A DNA stretch of 64,000 nt, from the NCBI GenBank assembly GCA_963753815.1, contig CAVWDU010000004.1:310001-374000 (forward strand). Direction: 5' to 3'. Shown here one piece after another: positions 44,019 to 52,968 of this stretch. Numbering within the stretch: position 1 is the stretch's first letter; every line of letters starts with the position of its first letter. The translations under genes and the position numbers were made by a program. The stretch is from CAVWDU01 sp963753815 (lineage in GTDB: Bacteria; Pseudomonadota; Gammaproteobacteria; Pseudomonadales; Halieaceae). Under the pieces are notes generated by a model. It was given only the letters and a program-made list of their open reading frames with translations, searched no databases and was not told the origin of the DNA.

Positions 44019-44839
44019 TCGCTGAGGCTCAGGTGACCTGTGTCCGGTGGCGCCGCGTTCTCCTGGCGCCGGTATTGCGCTTCGAGGACATCGGCGCCGG
44101 CAGGCCCGAGTTCAAGCCCGGTCAAATCCAGCACCGGCGCGGGCGGCTGCGACCCGGCACAGTCGGAAAAATCTGTGCCAGCCGGGCTGAGGTCAAGATG
44201 CCCGACGTCAGGCGATTCGACAGTGGGCCGGTCGAGACCGGGAATAGTGTCGCCCGCCGGACCCAGCGCAAGTGCGCTGGTGTCGGGCGGCGGGGGAGGC
44301 TCCGGCCGTGGTGGCGACAGCCGGTCCGCCGGTGGTTCCACGCTCAGCGACGTCGTATCGATATTCGCCGGTACCGGGTCCACGCGTTCCGCAGCGTTGA
44401 GGACGGGGCTGCCGGGTGCTGCCACCGAGAAATCCGTGTCATCATCACCGCCCGGGTTGCGGACAGGACTCGCTGATAGCTGCGCAGGCGAGCAGTCCGC
44501 CGCCGGCACCTCGCCGGTAATGGCCGCCAGTCGCTCGGCCATCGATGGCTTGCCGCCGGTCGCGCCCTGGCTGCTCGTTGCCGGCTCCGCGGGCGGTGTG
44601 GGTACAGCCGATTCGCGCCGGATTATCGGCTCCGCTCCCGCCTCCCTCATGGCCTGCTGGTACTTTGCCGCCGTGGCCCGGTCACAACCGCGCTTCACCG
44701 CAACCGGGTCGCCGCTGAACAGGCTGTCAAGCTGTGCCTCGCTGGCCTTGAACAGTTGCCCGAGACCGGCCCTGACGGTGTCGCGTTCGCAGCCCGGCAG
44801 CAGCTGGCCGGCGTAGAAAATGCTGAATCGTTCTGTCAT
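44015..44839 (-). CDS. Unknown protein with a repeated PDT-x-L-x-L motif
   Basis: This 274-residue protein has a compact N-terminal domain (about 1-70; FSIFYAGQLLPG, then a segment ending LFSGDPVAVKRG and TAAKYQQAMREAGA) that resembles a small domain seen at the start of several uncharacterised proteobacterial membrane proteins. The rest is Pro/Ser/Ala-rich. At least four copies of a motif of the form D-x-x-x-L-x-L-x-PAG occur near the C-terminus: DTSALALGPAG, DVGHLDLSPAG, LTGLELGPAG, and a final DTGHLSLSE. I chose the ATG at 44839; the upstream frame looks non-coding. The stop overlaps the RDD start. I do not recognise a function. Confidence 0.7.
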   Translation of the reverse strand: MTERFSIFYAGQLLPGCERDTVRAGLGQLFKASEAQLDSLFSGDPVAVKRGCDRATAAKYQQAMREAGAEPIIRRESAVPTPPAEPATSSQGATGGKPSMAERLAAITGEVPAADCSPAQLSASPVRNPGGDDDTDFSVAAPGSPVLNAAERVDPVPANIDTTSLSVEPPADRLSPPRPEPPPPPDTSALALGPAGDTIPGLDRPTVESPDVGHLDLSPAGTDFSDCAGSQPPAPVLDLTGLELGPAGADVLEAQYRRQENAAPPDTGHLSLSE

Positions 44840-45039
44840 ATCCCGTAAGCCCTGCTCACGTAGTGCTCGCTCCCTCACGGCCAGTATAGGTAGATGGTTC
44901 GCGCCGGCCAAGCTGAAACCTTGAAAATAGCCACACCGTAGGCTGACCGATCGGGCCCTGCCGCGCCCGCTAACTTGACCCACCACGGTTCCCGGAGACA
45001 CCGGCCTCGGCTATACTTGCGCGCCACTATGGAGGCCTT

Positions 45040-45363
45040 ATGAGCGTAAAAGATGACATTGAAAGCCAGCTGATCGAAGCGCTGGCGCCCGAGTATCTCG
45101 ATGTCAGTAACGAGAGCCACATGCACAGCGTGCCGCCGGATTCAGAAACCCATTTCAGGGTGGTTGCGGTATCACGTGCGTTCGAGGAGCGGCGCAGCGT
45201 CGCCCGGCACCAGCAGGTCTATGCGGCACTCCGGCCGCAGCTGGACGGGCCTGTGCACGCCCTGGCTCTGCATACTTATACGCCCGCCGAATGGCTGGCG
45301 CGTCAGGGCGATGCGCCGGACTCGCCGGATTGTCTCGGTGGCAGCAAGGGGGAGCGGGCGTGA
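45040..45363 (+). CDS. BolA-family protein
   Basis: This 107-residue protein is a BolA/IbaG-type stress and iron-sulfur-related protein. The conserved NESHMHSVPPDSETHFRVV stretch holds the family histidine, followed by RSVARHQQVY. A GGAGG ribosome site lies directly upstream. The Asp/Pro/Gly-rich C-terminal tail (about 88-107) is a loose extension beyond the compact domain. The stop overlaps the trhO start as TGATG, so the two are translated together. Confidence 0.9.
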   Translation: MSVKDDIESQLIEALAPEYLDVSNESHMHSVPPDSETHFRVVAVSRAFEERRSVARHQQVYAALRPQLDGPVHALALHTYTPAEWLARQGDAPDSPDCLGGSKGERA

Positions 45364-46343
45364 TGACTGGCAGGGAAGATACCGGTGTGGTCGTGGCAGC
45401 GCTGTACAAGTTCGTGGCACTCGACGATGTTCACAGCCTCCGGGAGACCGTTCTCGATGTCTGCCTGGACGCCGGCATCAAGGGTACCCTGCTGATTGCC
45501 CCGGAGGGGATCAACGGCACCATTGCCGGGTCTCGCCGTGGCATAGACACGGTTCTGGCCTGGCTGCGTGGTGATCCGCGAATGGCCGACCTCGAACACA
45601 AGGAGTCTTACGACCGCGAGGTCCCGTTTCATCGCATGAAAGTAAAGTTGAAGCGGGAGATCGTCACCATGGGCGTTTCCGGTGTCGATCCCACCGCGCA
45701 GGTCGGCACCTACGTCGACCCGGCTGCCTGGAATGCCCTGGTCAACGATCCGGAGGTGTTGCTGGTGGATACGCGCAACGACTACGAGTGTGAGATTGGT
45801 ACGTTCCGCGGGGCGCTGGATCCGGGTACAACCAACTTTCGTGATTTCCCAGAGTACGTGCGCGCGCATCTCGACCCCCGGAAACACCGCAAGGTGGCGA
45901 TGTTCTGCACCGGCGGCATCCGCTGCGAAAAGGCCTCCGCGTTCATGCTGGCGGAAGGATTCGACGAGGTGTTCCACCTACGCGGCGGTATTCTCAACTA
46001 CCTGGAGCAGGTTCCCGAAGGTGAGAGCACGTGGGAGGGAGAGTGCTTCGTCTTCGACAGTCGGGTCGCCGTGAACCACCGGTTGGAAAAAGGTATCTAT
46101 GATCAATGCTATGGCTGCCGGCACCCTATCACCGAGGCAGACAAGGCTTCACCTCAATACCGTCTTGGCGTCTGCTGCCCGCGTTGCTGCCAGGAAGTCA
46201 GTGACGAGCAGAAACGCCGCTTCGCCGAGCGCCAGAAACAGGTGGAACTGGCAGCGGCGAGAAAACAGCAGCACATCGGTGCGCCGCCACCGGCCCGCCA
46301 GCTTGCTGGCCGGGCCGTCGACGGGCATCAATCGGCCAGGTAG
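45363..46343 (+). CDS. trhO: tRNA uridine(34) hydroxylase TrhO
   Basis: This 326-residue rhodanese-domain enzyme (formerly YceA) hydroxylates uridine 34 of several tRNAs on the way to 5-carboxymethoxyuridine. The N-terminal domain starts with VVAALYKFV and carries IAPEGINGTIAG. The rhodanese active-site cysteine is C182 in MFCTGGIRCEK, and the C-terminal zinc-like cysteines are in CYGCRHPI and CCPRCC. I chose the ATG at 45363, one base overlapping the bolA stop, with a GGGGGAG ribosome site. Its last 16 bases overlap the convergent protease gene. Confidence 0.93.
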   Translation: MTGREDTGVVVAALYKFVALDDVHSLRETVLDVCLDAGIKGTLLIAPEGINGTIAGSRRGIDTVLAWLRGDPRMADLEHKESYDREVPFHRMKVKLKREIVTMGVSGVDPTAQVGTYVDPAAWNALVNDPEVLLVDTRNDYECEIGTFRGALDPGTTNFRDFPEYVRAHLDPRKHRKVAMFCTGGIRCEKASAFMLAEGFDEVFHLRGGILNYLEQVPEGESTWEGECFVFDSRVAVNHRLEKGIYDQCYGCRHPITEADKASPQYRLGVCCPRCCQEVSDEQKRRFAERQKQVELAAARKQQHIGAPPPARQLAGRAVDGHQSAR

Positions 46344-47176
46344 GATTCGATCTCGGCAAGGAACACCGCTGTCGGTACGAAGATGCTGACGCCCGCGCCG
46401 TCTCCCTCGGAAATTACGCCCAGCAGTGCTGCTGGCGAGTCGGTCCCGGGCTGGATCACGGCGCCGCCTGATGTACCTTTGCGGGCTGCACAATCGCTGG
46501 CGGTGGTGCCCGCACGCTGTGCAGTTATGCGACAGCGGGGATGGTGGCTCAGCTGCCTGGCGCCGCGATCCTCGCCGGGATTCCTTGAGAACCCGGCCAT
46601 TGCGATCGCCAGCTCGGGGTTACCCCTTTCCCGGCTCACGGCCAGCGGCCGGGCCACACCCACAGGCACCGGCGCGGTCAGGCGCAGCAGGGCCCAGTCT
46701 GCGTGCATGCCCCCGCCATCGGCGACTCGCACTGCTTCCCGGGTCTGGCTTTGCGCCGAGCCGGGCATCAGAGTAAACGAAATGCGCTGGCTGAGGTCGC
46801 GGTAATCTGCGAGGCAGTGCCACGCTGTGAGGATGAACGAGGCCGCCTTGCCGTGGGTTCGACCGACCAGGGTGGCGCTGCAGTCCTCGCGATGATGCCG
46901 CGGGTAGCCCTCGCGATAGCGGATGCCGGGGACCTGCAGCATGCCTACCGCAGATAGCCAGGGTGGGCTGTTCGGGTCCGGCGGTCTGAGGGGGTCCGTA
47001 ACACTTCTAGCCGCGGGGGCGGCCGCCCCTGTCTCTGTCGCGTGTGGCGCGAACGCGACTGTCAACGCCAGCCCCATGGCCAACAGCGCAGCGCTGGGAG
47101 GCCTCAGGCATGCTGGTTGGCTGACAATCCTGTTCGCGCGGTGTTGACGGGCTGATCGGCTGGCTGTGTCGAACAA
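46328..47176 (-). CDS. Exported trypsin-like serine protease
   Basis: This protein of up to 282 residues has an N-terminal hydrophobic segment suggesting export and an S1-type fold with the complete triad: H120 (TAWHC), D160 (HADWALLRL) and S236 (GTSGGAV). Six or so cysteines in the mature part could form disulfides. The frame begins with a TTG at 47176; an ATG at 47077 would start at the hydrophobic core and is the likely alternative. The domain is followed by no PDZ, unlike DegP. Targets are unknown. The 3' end overlaps trhO by 16 bases. Confidence 0.82.
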   Translation of the reverse strand: MFDTASRSARQHRANRIVSQPACLRPPSAALLAMGLALTVAFAPHATETGAAAPAARSVTDPLRPPDPNSPPWLSAVGMLQVPGIRYREGYPRHHREDCSATLVGRTHGKAASFILTAWHCLADYRDLSQRISFTLMPGSAQSQTREAVRVADGGGMHADWALLRLTAPVPVGVARPLAVSRERGNPELAIAMAGFSRNPGEDRGARQLSHHPRCRITAQRAGTTASDCAARKGTSGGAVIQPGTDSPAALLGVISEGDGAGVSIFVPTAVFLAEIESYLAD

Positions 47177-47182
47177 CGACAG

Positions 47183-47875
47183 TTATTCCCTGAGCTTCAG
47201 CGTGATGCTGCCGTCTTCGATGTGAAGGTCCTCGACGCCATCGGAGAACGCTCGCCAGAAACCGGCCTGGTTGCCGTAATGCTCCACCAGGTCGATATTC
47301 TTCATGCCGCCCAGCCAGGCATTGGGCAACGCCACCCCCATGACCGTCACACCACGCAGCTTCGCGACGGCGTGGCCGTGGTCGTAGGCGAGTTCCATCC
47401 CGGCCCGAACTTTCAGTACCTGCCCCCCGAACACAGGAAAATCCTCGTCCACAGGCACCAGCAAGCGGGCGCTGAGCAGGTCATCGGACAGGTCAATGGC
47501 CAGTTTCCGGGCCATGTCGGTGTTTTTTGCCAGCAGACCGTTCAGTTCGCGTTCGCTGAGGGTGACGCTGTGGCTTGCCCCGACCTCGGAATAAGGCTCG
47601 GGTGTCAGGGGGGTGTCGCCTGGCGCGGTCGCATCCTGCCGGCTGGTGGTGGCGGCAGCCTGCGGCTGATGCAGCGCTTCGATCCGGTTCAGCTTGCTCG
47701 TCAGCGCCGACTCCTCCTCAGCCGAGAGAGCGACGGGCTTGAATTCCGTCTGGAAGACCTGAACCCGTACCAACCAGACCGTGACGGCGGCGGTGATGAC
47801 CACCGTACACAGGATGATAAGAACCAGCCGAAGCGGGCTACGCTTCGGCGGTGTCGGGGTTTCCAAATCTGTCAT
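47183..47875 (-). CDS. Membrane-anchored periplasmic protein, unknown
   Basis: This 230-residue protein has a Pro/Lys-rich cytoplasmic start, one membrane helix (about 15-38) and a periplasmic domain. The domain carries SERELNGLLAKN, DLSDDLLSARLLVPVDEDFP and a GVALPNAWLGGMKNIDLVE motif, which mark a family of uncharacterised proteobacterial proteins. Some databases name relatives arginine N-succinyltransferase, which I consider wrong for a single-helix exported protein. The ATG at 47875 was chosen because it gives the anchor directly. It lies 67 bases after the small coiled-coil gene. Function unknown. Confidence 0.72.
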   Translation of the reverse strand: MTDLETPTPPKRSPLRLVLIILCTVVITAAVTVWLVRVQVFQTEFKPVALSAEEESALTSKLNRIEALHQPQAAATTSRQDATAPGDTPLTPEPYSEVGASHSVTLSERELNGLLAKNTDMARKLAIDLSDDLLSARLLVPVDEDFPVFGGQVLKVRAGMELAYDHGHAVAKLRGVTVMGVALPNAWLGGMKNIDLVEHYGNQAGFWRAFSDGVEDLHIEDGSITLKLRE

Positions 47876-47942
47876 ATCAGGTCGACGGGCACTGGCGGGA
47901 GACCGGGTGGTGGTGCTCCCGCGCCGAAGACGCCTGTCCTGC

Positions 47943-48254
47943 TCAGGAAAAGAATTCCTTGAACTTTTTGCTGACGCTGGCCCAGCCGGCTTCCAGCTTG
48001 TCGGAAATCTCGTCCCAGTTGGCCTCGGCGTCCGCGCGCAACTCGTCGAACTTTGCATCCGAAGCCTCGCTCAGCTCGTCGAACTTGGCCTTGCCTTCCT
48101 CCCACATCTTTTCGGCTTCCTTCAGTGCCACCTTGGCGTCGTCGGAGGCGTCATCTCCAGCCGCCTCCAGCTTGGCCTTCATTTCGTTGATCTTGTTTTC
48201 GCCGGTATTCAAGGCGGATTTCATGCTGGCTTCCAGTTCCTGGCGGCTCTTCAT
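47943..48254 (-). CDS. Small charged coiled-coil protein
   Basis: This 103-residue protein is almost wholly helical and highly charged, with about half its residues Lys, Glu, Asp or Ala and no cysteine. The spacing of hydrophobic and charged residues fits an amphipathic helix or coiled coil, like small apolipoprotein- or late-embryogenesis-type proteins. It ends KKFKEFFS. No signal peptide is apparent. A GGAG-like ribosome site is present upstream. It lies upstream of the membrane-anchored unknown on the same strand. Its codon use fits the neighbours, so it looks like a real gene; its function is unknown. Confidence 0.75.
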   Translation of the reverse strand: MKSRQELEASMKSALNTGENKINEMKAKLEAAGDDASDDAKVALKEAEKMWEEGKAKFDELSEASDAKFDELRADAEANWDEISDKLEAGWASVSKKFKEFFS

Positions 48255-48463
48255 GGGGTGTCTCCTGTGGTTTGGGGTCTAGGGGTCTGCCGGATGCGCG
48301 TTGATCGTGGAATCCCGGTGTCCGGCGGACTGCAAGGCCGTTTGGCCGGCGATGAAGTTTACCGTATTTTGCGCCCTTGTACAGGTCCGCCCGCCCGGGC
48401 TGTCCCGATGACCGATTTGGTTTATTCTGGGACATTATCGGTGGTTTGGAGGCTCGGTGAACA

Positions 48464-49765
48464 GTGGGGTCGAAGCGTTGTAACAGGCGCTGGCTGTTGT
48501 TGGCTCTGGTCGGGCTGTGCGCATCGGCAAGTGCCCACTTTCCCGGCCTTTACGGGCGCGAGTTTGTCGCCCTGGAGGCCGCTGGGCCGGCCCGACAGCG
48601 CGCACAAGAGGGAGCCGACAGCGCCACCGTGCGCACCGTGGTCGACCCCGAGATCGCCGCACCCCTGTTGCAGGCGATTGCCGACCTCCAGCGACGCGAC
48701 GGACCCTACGCGCCCGCCCTGTACGAACCCCTGACGCAGTTGGGCCGCCTGTACCGGGAAAACGGCGATTACCGACGCGCGGACCAGCTTTACCGTGACG
48801 CGGTGCATGCGATCAGGGTCAATGCAGGCCTGGCCAGTGCACAACAGCTGCCGATCCTGCAGGAGTTGATCGCACTGCACCGCACCAGCGGTGATCTGGA
48901 GGCCCTGGACCAGGTGCAGGAGGATCACTTCCGGGTGGCTGTGCACGGCGGCGAAGGGACAGCCGGGGAGCGCTCACTTGCGGCGGAGCGCTATGTCGCC
49001 TGGCAGCGGGAGGCACTTCGGCGCAGGGTCGGTGGTGATCGCAACGCCAGACTGGTTGCGTTGTATGACACCACGCAGCGGCTGCTGGACGCGGTCATGG
49101 CTGAGCCCGCGCCGGATCAGGCACGGCAGCGCCAGTGGACGTTTTCCCAGCTCGATAATCTCTACCTGATCCTGGGTGATCGCCCCATCCACGAGCAGTT
49201 GGGCGCTGACATCGGCAGCAGTAGCCGGGTGGGCGGCACCACGCGCTCGCCGGAGTACGTGCGCCAGCGCATCACCCGGTTGCAGGAAACCGGTGTCGCG
49301 CGCGGCCGCGACCTGCTGCTGGACTACCGGCAACACTGGCCCGGGATGACGCCGCGGGCAGTGGCGGAGGTCTCCCTGGCGCTGGCGGACTGGTACCAGT
49401 GGAACGACAAGCTGCAGAGCGCCGGAAAGCACTACCGGGAGGCGGCCCTCACGCTGGGCGATGCGGGAGAGACGGCCCTGGCTGAGCAGTGGTTCTCCAC
49501 CGCTCGCGCCCTGCCGACACACCGGGTGTTCTCACCGCGTTTCGACGCCGATGGGCCCGGCAGTATTACCGTGCGCGCGCAGTTCCTGGTTTCCCGACGC
49601 GGAAACGTCTCGAATATCCGGATACTGCCTGTCAGCGGGGATGATAGCGCCCGGGCGAACGCGCTGAAATCCATGCTGCGGGAGACGCATTTCCGGCCGC
49701 GGCTGCTGGCCGACGGCACCCCGGCAGACGTCCAGGTGACCCGGGAGTACGCGCTTTTCCGCTAG
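48464..49765 (+). CDS. Exported TPR protein of unknown function, paralogue 2
   Basis: This 433-residue protein has a clean signal peptide (LLLALVGLCASASA, cleavage near SAHF), TPR-like helices (about 75-140 and 310-350) and a C-terminal FRPR-containing end of TonB-C type. It is the paralogue of the protein at 32545-33924, sharing the YxPALYEPLTQLG-type repeat, RLYRENGDYRRADQLYRDA, WQREALRR and LADWYQWN, but with a different linker. The start is GTG 11 bases after a GGAGG ribosome site. It follows a 209-base gap after the divergent small coiled-coil gene. Function unknown. Confidence 0.7.
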   Translation: MGSKRCNRRWLLLALVGLCASASAHFPGLYGREFVALEAAGPARQRAQEGADSATVRTVVDPEIAAPLLQAIADLQRRDGPYAPALYEPLTQLGRLYRENGDYRRADQLYRDAVHAIRVNAGLASAQQLPILQELIALHRTSGDLEALDQVQEDHFRVAVHGGEGTAGERSLAAERYVAWQREALRRRVGGDRNARLVALYDTTQRLLDAVMAEPAPDQARQRQWTFSQLDNLYLILGDRPIHEQLGADIGSSSRVGGTTRSPEYVRQRITRLQETGVARGRDLLLDYRQHWPGMTPRAVAEVSLALADWYQWNDKLQSAGKHYREAALTLGDAGETALAEQWFSTARALPTHRVFSPRFDADGPGSITVRAQFLVSRRGNVSNIRILPVSGDDSARANALKSMLRETHFRPRLLADGTPADVQVTREYALFR

Positions 49766-49808
49766 TAGCCTGTGTTGACTCAGGGTGCGTGGCCGGGTGA
49801 ACGCACCG

Positions 49809-52800
49809 TTATTCGGGTGCTGGTGTCCGCCCACCGTGGAAGCGTTCCCGCAGGCCCTGCACCAGGCGGAAGAAAATGGGTACCAGGATGGTTCCGCCGA
49901 TGCTGGCCATGATAGTACCACCGAAGATAGTCAGTCCCAGTGACGCCCGCGACGCAGCCCCGGCACCGCTGGCGATCACCAGCGGGAATACACCGACGAC
50001 AAACGCCAGACCGGTCATCATCACCGGGCGAAAACGCAGGCGGGCGGCTTGCATCGTGGCTTCATCGAGTTCAAGTTTGTCTTTCTCCCTCAGCATCTTG
50101 CCGAACTCGACAATGAGGATCGCCGTTTTCGCCGCCATGCCAACCAGCAGCACCATGCCGATCTGCCCGTAGAGGCTCATGGGTTGCGCGGTAATCATCA
50201 GCCCGAGAAGAGCGCCGATCATGGCGATTGGTACCGAGAGAATGATGGCGATGGGCGTCATGAACGACTCGTACAGTGCGACCAGGAAGAGGTAGGCGAA
50301 CAGCAGCGACAGCCCGAGGGCGATCGGCGCCATATTACCCGACTTGCGTTCCTCGTAACTGGACCCCGTCCACGTGTAGCGATATCCGGCGGGGAGCGCG
50401 TTCGCTGACAGGTCGTCCATGGCCGCCATGGCCTGGCTCGAGCTGTATCCGGCCGGCGTATTGGGCACGCCGTTGATGGTTGCCGAATCGTACGTGTTGT
50501 AGCGGTAGAGGATATCGGCGCCCCGGGTCGGTACGGGCTTGACCAGGGCGCCCATGGATACCATGTCCCCCGACTGGTTGGCGACGTACAGGTTGCCGAG
50601 GTCCTGCTCGGTCTGCCGGAAGGGGGCGTCGGCCTGCACCATCACCCGGAAGGTTTTTCCGTAGAGGTTGAAATCATTGATGTAGGCGCCGCCGAGGTTG
50701 GTCTGCAGGGTGGAGAAAATGTCGCTCACCGAGACGCCCAGAGTCTTCGCCCGCACGCGGTCGATTTCCAGCCAGATCTGCGGATAGTCCGCCCGGAAGG
50801 TAGTAAATGCGCGCATGATTTCCGGCCGTTGGTTAGCGGCGGGCATCAACCCTGACAGGACATCTGCCATGGCCTCCGCACCCCGGCTCTGGGTGTCCTG
50901 GAGAACATATGCAAAGCCGGCGACCGCACCCAGGCCGGGCAGGGCGGGGGCGCCGAAGACAATGGTATTGCCACCCGGCCGGGTGCGAAAGAGCTGCTGG
51001 TACTTGGCCTGCAGCGCAAACTGGTGTTGTTCCGGGGACTCGCGCTCGTGCCAGTCCTTCAGCTTGACGATGATCATGCCCGCGTTGGACTGCAGGGCCT
51101 TGTTGAGTGCGCTGAAACCATTCACCGCCAGCACGGTCTCGATCGCGGGATCGCCTTCCATCAATTCGTGCAGCTCGTCGATGAATTCGGCGGTCCGGTT
51201 GAGGGAAGCGGCTGCCGGCAGTTGGACGTCAACCATGAAAAAGCCCTTGTCTTCCTCCGGTATAAAACTCGAGGGGGTCGCCGCGAAGAGCGCGATTAGC
51301 AAGCCGAAAAGGCCCGCAATCACCAGCGCGCTGATGACCAGGTGGCGTGTCATCCAGCCGACGATGGCGAGGTAGCCCCGGGTGATCCAGCTGAACAGCC
51401 AGTTGAACCCGCGAATCAGCGGGTTAGGCGTGTGATGGGCCGGTTTCAGTAACAGGGAACACAGCGCAGGGCTGAGGCTCAGGGCGTTGATCATGGAAAT
51501 CAGTACCGACACCACCAGGGTGACACCGAACTGGTAGAACATCTGGCCGGTTATGCCGGGCAGCAGGGTGGTGGGGCCGAACACGGCCACCAGCACGGTA
51601 GAGGTGGCGAAGATCGGCGCGGCCACCTCGCGCATGGCTTTCTCGGTTGCCGGGCGCGGCTCCAGGCCCTCGTCGTGCATCAAGCGTTCGACATTCTCGA
51701 CCACGATGATTGCGTCATCCACCACCAGCCCGATAGCGAGGATGAGGGCAAACAGGGTCACGGTGTTGATGGTCATGCCCATCAGGTAGATCACGGCCAG
51801 CGTGCCGATAATGGACACCGGCACAGCAATTGTAGGCACCAGGGTAGCCCGCAGGTTGCCCAGGAAGAGGTAGGTCACGAAGATCACCAGGAGGATGGTG
51901 AACCCGAGGGTGAGGACAGTTTCCTCCAGTGACGCCTCGATGAACAGCGTGGTGTCATGACCGATCTTGTAGGCAACGCCGTCGGGATAGTAGCCGCTCA
52001 ATTCGGCCATTTTTTCCCTGACCCGCTCCGCGACCTCGAGCGAGTTCGAACCCGAGAGCTTGTAGATCGCCAGCATCACGCCGGGCTGGTTGTTGTATTC
52101 GCCGAAACCCTTGTAGGCCTCGGAACCCAGTTCCAGGCGGGCCACATCGCGCAGGCGCAGTACGGAGCCCATGGAATCGGCGCGCAGCACGATGTCGCCG
52201 AATTCTTCCTCGGAGACCAGCCGGCCCTTGGTTTTCAGTACGTACTGGAACTGGGTCTCGTCGGGGTTGGGCGGGGCGCCTAATTGCCCCACCGCGGCCT
52301 GGAGATTCTGCTCCCGGATCGCCGCAACCACCTGGGCCACGCTGATCTTGTTCACCGCCAGGGCATTGGGGTCCAGCCATACCCGCATCCCATAATTGAG
52401 CGCGCCAATGATATTGGCATCGCCCACTCCCTCCAGGCGCGCGAGTTCGGGGAGCACGTTGATGCTTGCATAATTGGACAGGAAGACCCCGTCGAGGCTG
52501 TCATCGGGTGAATAGAGGTTGGCTACCATCAGCATGTCCGTGCTGCTCTTGCGCACCTGGACACCCCGGGCGACCACTTCCGGTGGCAGTCGGGGCAGCG
52601 CCAGCGCGACGCGGTTCTGCACATCCACCTGTGCCAGGTCGGCATCGGTGCCGAGTTCGAAGGTGAGCGCCAATGCGTAGGTGCCGTCGCTTGCGGAGGA
52701 GGACTCCATGTACACCATGCCCTCGGCGCCGTTGACCTGTTCCTCGATGGGCCCCGCTACGGCGTCTATCACGGTCTCGGCGCTGGCACCCGGGTAGTTG

Positions 52801-52943
52801 GTGGCCACGCGCACCTTGACGGGGGAGATGTCCGGGTACTGGTCGACCGGCATTACGATCATGGCGAGAAGACCGAAAATGGTGATCAGCAGGGAGATCA
52901 CCAGCGCGAAGCGTGGTCGCTTGATGAAAAATTGTGGGCTCAT
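49809..52943 (-). CDS. RND efflux pump, HAE1 inner-membrane transporter
   Basis: This 1044-residue proton-driven exporter has twelve transmembrane helices and two large periplasmic loops. The first helix is preceded by FFIKRPRFA, and the proton-relay aspartate pair lies in GLVVDDAIIVVENVER near residue 400. Length and motifs match the AcrB/MexB/MexF family that expels drugs, solvents or lipids. The periplasmic adaptor gene lies 25 bases upstream on the same strand, but no outer-membrane channel gene is nearby, so a TolC-type channel is probably encoded elsewhere. The substrate range cannot be told. Confidence 0.94.
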   Translation of the reverse strand: MSPQFFIKRPRFALVISLLITIFGLLAMIVMPVDQYPDISPVKVRVATNYPGASAETVIDAVAGPIEEQVNGAEGMVYMESSSASDGTYALALTFELGTDADLAQVDVQNRVALALPRLPPEVVARGVQVRKSSTDMLMVANLYSPDDSLDGVFLSNYASINVLPELARLEGVGDANIIGALNYGMRVWLDPNALAVNKISVAQVVAAIREQNLQAAVGQLGAPPNPDETQFQYVLKTKGRLVSEEEFGDIVLRADSMGSVLRLRDVARLELGSEAYKGFGEYNNQPGVMLAIYKLSGSNSLEVAERVREKMAELSGYYPDGVAYKIGHDTTLFIEASLEETVLTLGFTILLVIFVTYLFLGNLRATLVPTIAVPVSIIGTLAVIYLMGMTINTVTLFALILAIGLVVDDAIIVVENVERLMHDEGLEPRPATEKAMREVAAPIFATSTVLVAVFGPTTLLPGITGQMFYQFGVTLVVSVLISMINALSLSPALCSLLLKPAHHTPNPLIRGFNWLFSWITRGYLAIVGWMTRHLVISALVIAGLFGLLIALFAATPSSFIPEEDKGFFMVDVQLPAAASLNRTAEFIDELHELMEGDPAIETVLAVNGFSALNKALQSNAGMIIVKLKDWHERESPEQHQFALQAKYQQLFRTRPGGNTIVFGAPALPGLGAVAGFAYVLQDTQSRGAEAMADVLSGLMPAANQRPEIMRAFTTFRADYPQIWLEIDRVRAKTLGVSVSDIFSTLQTNLGGAYINDFNLYGKTFRVMVQADAPFRQTEQDLGNLYVANQSGDMVSMGALVKPVPTRGADILYRYNTYDSATINGVPNTPAGYSSSQAMAAMDDLSANALPAGYRYTWTGSSYEERKSGNMAPIALGLSLLFAYLFLVALYESFMTPIAIILSVPIAMIGALLGLMITAQPMSLYGQIGMVLLVGMAAKTAILIVEFGKMLREKDKLELDEATMQAARLRFRPVMMTGLAFVVGVFPLVIASGAGAASRASLGLTIFGGTIMASIGGTILVPIFFRLVQGLRERFHGGRTPAPE

Positions 52944-52968
52944 CCAGGCGCCTCCGCCGGTGTGGGTT

